Shown one piece after another: positions 30,679 through 32,855 of a DNA stretch of 32,855 nucleotides. The stretch covers positions 1 through 32,855 of the forward strand of contig JAHLVZ010000021.1 in the NCBI GenBank assembly GCA_019058165.1, in the 5' to 3' direction. Every line of letters starts with the position of its first letter. Within the stretch, counting starts at the first letter, position 1. A program made the position numbers and the translations under genes. The stretch comes from Candidatus Heimdallarchaeota archaeon. Lineage in GTDB: Archaea; Asgardarchaeota; Heimdallarchaeia; JABLTI01. The notes beneath the pieces are model-generated. The model did no database searches. It saw only the letters and a list, made by a program, of their open reading frames with translations, and had not been told where the DNA came from.

Positions 30679-31470
30679 ATGATAAAATTAATATTTAAAA
30701 TAACAGCAACTAAAGAAGCATATTATCCAACATTTACAGGTCATATATTAAGGGGGGCAATATTATCTATTATTAATGAAGAAAAACCAACAATTGCAGA
30801 AATTTTGCATGAATCAAATAAAATGAGACCATATAGTATCGCACCTTTAAGTTATCAAGAAATAAGATGGACTAAACGAGGAGAAGTTCACATAATACCA
30901 GGAGATAGTATGAGTTTTCAATTGAATATTTTTGATAAGTCAATTGAATATTTAATTCTCCAAATTTTTGAAAGTAAAGAAATTTTTCAATTAAAATTGT
31001 TTCAGGATCCCTTCTTAATAGAGAAAATAGAAGTGATAAAAAATGAATTTTCGGATTTACTATCATTTGAAAAAAAATTAGAGAAATTTAGATTCAAATT
31101 TCTAACACCAACTTATTTTAGCATAAGAAAACAAAAATTCCCATTAAGATTTCCTGATCCTCGATACTTATTTGCTAATTTAAGTAGGATATGGAATAAT
31201 TTCAATAAAGATATTCAAATAAATGAAGAAATGTTTCATGAATGGGTGTCAAATAGCATTTCAGTTACTGGATATAATTTAGAAACATCTACTTTGAACA
31301 TTTCAAAAGGTATACCGAAAATTGGTTTTAAAGGATGGGTTAATTACAAAATCTATTCTGAAGAAAAGAAATACCAAATGTGGATTGATGTTTTAGCCAA
31401 ATTTGCAGAATTCAGTAATATTGGCGGGGGACGAACAGCAGGTTTTGGGTGTGTAAAGTATATTCCTTAA
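30679..31470 (+). CDS. cas6: Cas6 crRNA-processing endoribonuclease
   Basis: A 263-aa RAMP that would cut the repeat RNA 8 nt before each spacer. It has the N-terminal YYPTFTGHILRGAILSII (His22 is a candidate catalytic residue), a central RFKFLTPTYFSIRKQKFPLRFPDPRYLFANLSRIWN segment and the diagnostic C-terminal Gly-rich loop FSNIGGGRTAGFGCVKY. It is separated from the csx10-like gene by 93 nt and may have its own promoter. The conserved repeat 3' end ATTGAAAT fits its predicted 8-nt tag. No cas1 or cas2 follows. Confidence 0.85.
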   Translation: MIKLIFKITATKEAYYPTFTGHILRGAILSIINEEKPTIAEILHESNKMRPYSIAPLSYQEIRWTKRGEVHIIPGDSMSFQLNIFDKSIEYLILQIFESKEIFQLKLFQDPFLIEKIEVIKNEFSDLLSFEKKLEKFRFKFLTPTYFSIRKQKFPLRFPDPRYLFANLSRIWNNFNKDIQINEEMFHEWVSNSISVTGYNLETSTLNISKGIPKIGFKGWVNYKIYSEEKKYQMWIDVLAKFAEFSNIGGGRTAGFGCVKYIP

Positions 31471-31812
31471 ATTAAAAATTCAGCTGAAAAGGAAAAGGGT
31501 GACTAAAAGTATCTTCTTCAAATTATTTTGTTAATAGAAAATATATTTTCATGACAATTATTTTACTTTAATTAAGTTTATCAAAATGAGAATTCTTTAT
31601 CAATGTTTTAACATTTTTAGATTTAATCTTTAGGAATATATAACAATTGGTTGAATGTTTTTTTAACTCTTTATTGATCTTCTACACATACAAAAGAAAA
31701 AAACCTATTTAGACGATGCATCTTTCATTAAAACATCTCAAAACACTTTTGCGAAATTTGATTTTCACATCTACACTATAATCAAAGGTTATTTCCAATA
31801 TTTGCTTAATCA
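31471..31812. other. Intergenic, cas6 to right array; no gene seen
   Basis: 342 nt of AT-rich sequence without a convincing frame. A T7 run near 31660 (gtttttttaac) could terminate the cas operon. The array's leader should be at its other end, so this is the leader-distal flank. Confidence 0.4.
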
Positions 31813-32855
31813 ATTTCAATACTCTTAGCTGAGCTTTAGCTTTTGCAACCTACAAGTAATGCAGCTAATAGATGTTATAATGACTCATAATTTCAATACT
31901 CATAATTGAGCTTTAGCTTTTGTAACTTTAGCAGATGCTAGCACAGGTGAACCATACCATCAAGAATTTCAATACTCATAATTGAGCTTTAGCTTTTGTA
32001 ACAATATGTTTTATATGAGAGTACATCAGTTCAGTAAAATACATTTCAATACTCATAATTGAGCTTTAGCTTTTGTAACTAAAACCCCAGAAGAGCGAGA
32101 CGTCGAAGGCCAAGAAATTTCAATACTCATAATTGAGCTTTAGCTTTTGTAACTTAGGAACATCTATCAGTGTTGACAAAGATTTAATATTATTTCAATA
32201 CTCATAATTGAGCTTTAGCTTTTGTTACCTGAAGAGGTTTATGCAGGGGGATATATAGACTTTCCACTATTTCAATACTCATAATTGAGCTTTAGCTTTT
32301 ACAATTAGTAAAGGTTTGCATTTACGGAGTATGCGATGTGATTGCATTTCAATACTCATAATTGAGCTTTAGCTTTTGTAACACTAATCTCAGCAATAGA
32401 AGAATACATACTAACACATTTATTTCAATACTCATATTTGAGCTTTAGCTTTTGTAACTCCGCATAGAATTAGATACTATGGCAAAAATGTTTGAAATAT
32501 TTCAATACTCATAATTGAGCTTTAGCTTTTGTAACAACATGGTTTTTACTACAATAGCATTTTACGAAACAACATTTCAATACTCATAATTGAGCTTTAG
32601 CTTTTGTAACAGAAAGTAAAACTTAATAGCTATTTCATGTATCAATTAAATTTCAATACTCATAATTGAGCTTTAGCTTTTGTAACTTTATTACAAGCAA
32701 TAATGAAATGGTTCTTCGGTAATTTATTTCAATACTCATAATTGAGCTTTAGCTTTTGTAACTTAAACTTGATGTTCTTAGCAAAAGCACTCATGGCTAG
32801 ATTTCAATACTCATAATTGAGCTTTAGCTTTTGTAACTTAAACTTGATGTTCTTA
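31813..32855 (-). CRISPR. CRISPR array, 14 repeats seen, continues past the window
   Basis: 37-nt repeats start at 31813, 31890, 31966, 32043, 32117, 32192, 32269, 32346, 32422, 32499, 32574, 32650, 32726 and 32801. The 13 complete spacers are 37-40 nt, and a 14th is cut at the window end. Most repeats are identical. The first has about 4 changes, those at 32192 and 32422 one each, and the one at 32269 has an altered last 5 nt. Transcription is inferred on the minus strand, because the repeat then begins GTTAC and ends ATTGAAAT, with a small GCTCA/TGAGT hairpin. The degenerate first repeat is then the old, leader-distal end, and the leader lies beyond 32855. Confidence 0.96.

Noticed and set aside
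31850-32800. Possible self-targeting spacers against the integrated element
   Set aside because: I compared spacers by eye with the window and found no convincing protospacer. A proper search on both strands, allowing mismatches, would be needed to decide.

Overview
The window is archaeal chromosomal DNA, AT-rich, and most likely from an Asgard-group (Heimdallarchaeia-like) archaeon. Archaeal origin is clear from the ribosomal proteins S15 and S3Ae (S1e), the KEOPS subunit Pcc1 and the DHH phosphoesterase of the archaeal RecJ/GAN kind. The Asgard assignment is an inference. It rests mainly on a longin-like/winged-helix protein at 10141-10791 and on the general style of the small zinc-ribbon membrane proteins.

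Layout. (1) 1-4532: housekeeping block rps15 - DHH phosphoesterase - pcc1 - rps3ae, then an arginase/agmatinase-superfamily ureohydrolase. (2) 4543-10791: host genes of poorly known function: two membrane proteins, two soluble proteins, a tandem triplet of zinc-ribbon/DUF4190-like membrane proteins, and the longin-like/winged-helix protein. (3) about 10880-23530: a roughly 12.5 kb integrated mobile element. It has a tyrosine recombinase at one edge and a divergent winged-helix regulator at the other. Between them is one long leftward operon of some 22 mostly small genes, many joined by 4-nt ATGA/TTGA overlaps and preceded by GGAGG ribosome-binding sites. Cargo includes a ParB-like protein carrying two long palindromes in its gene, an SPL/Gp37-like radical SAM protein next to a PD-(D/E)XK-like nuclease, a PAPS-type sulfotransferase with a small membrane partner, ribbon-helix-helix proteins and many small zinc-binding proteins. 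I see no capsid, portal or terminase gene, so it looks plasmid-like rather than proviral. (4) 23675-24718: a membrane-anchored transglutaminase-like protein. (5) 24927-32855: a compact type III CRISPR-Cas locus between two arrays that share one 37-nt repeat.

The CRISPR locus is the most unusual part. Its six-gene operon has an unassigned helical protein (small-subunit candidate), a Csm3-like Cas7 with the presumed RNA-cleaving Asp, a 679-aa Cas10 with HD residues and a zinc cluster but no GGDD cyclase motif, an unrecognised 313-aa protein, a Csx10-like RAMP and Cas6. There is no Cas1/Cas2 and no CARF/Csm6-type effector. The expected behaviour is crRNA-guided RNA cleavage plus HD-domain DNA cleavage without cyclic oligoadenylate signalling. 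The array repeats read as crRNA on the minus strand (3' handle ATTGAAAT). The right-hand array runs off the window, and its last 55 nt repeat the preceding repeat-spacer start, which may mark an assembly boundary.
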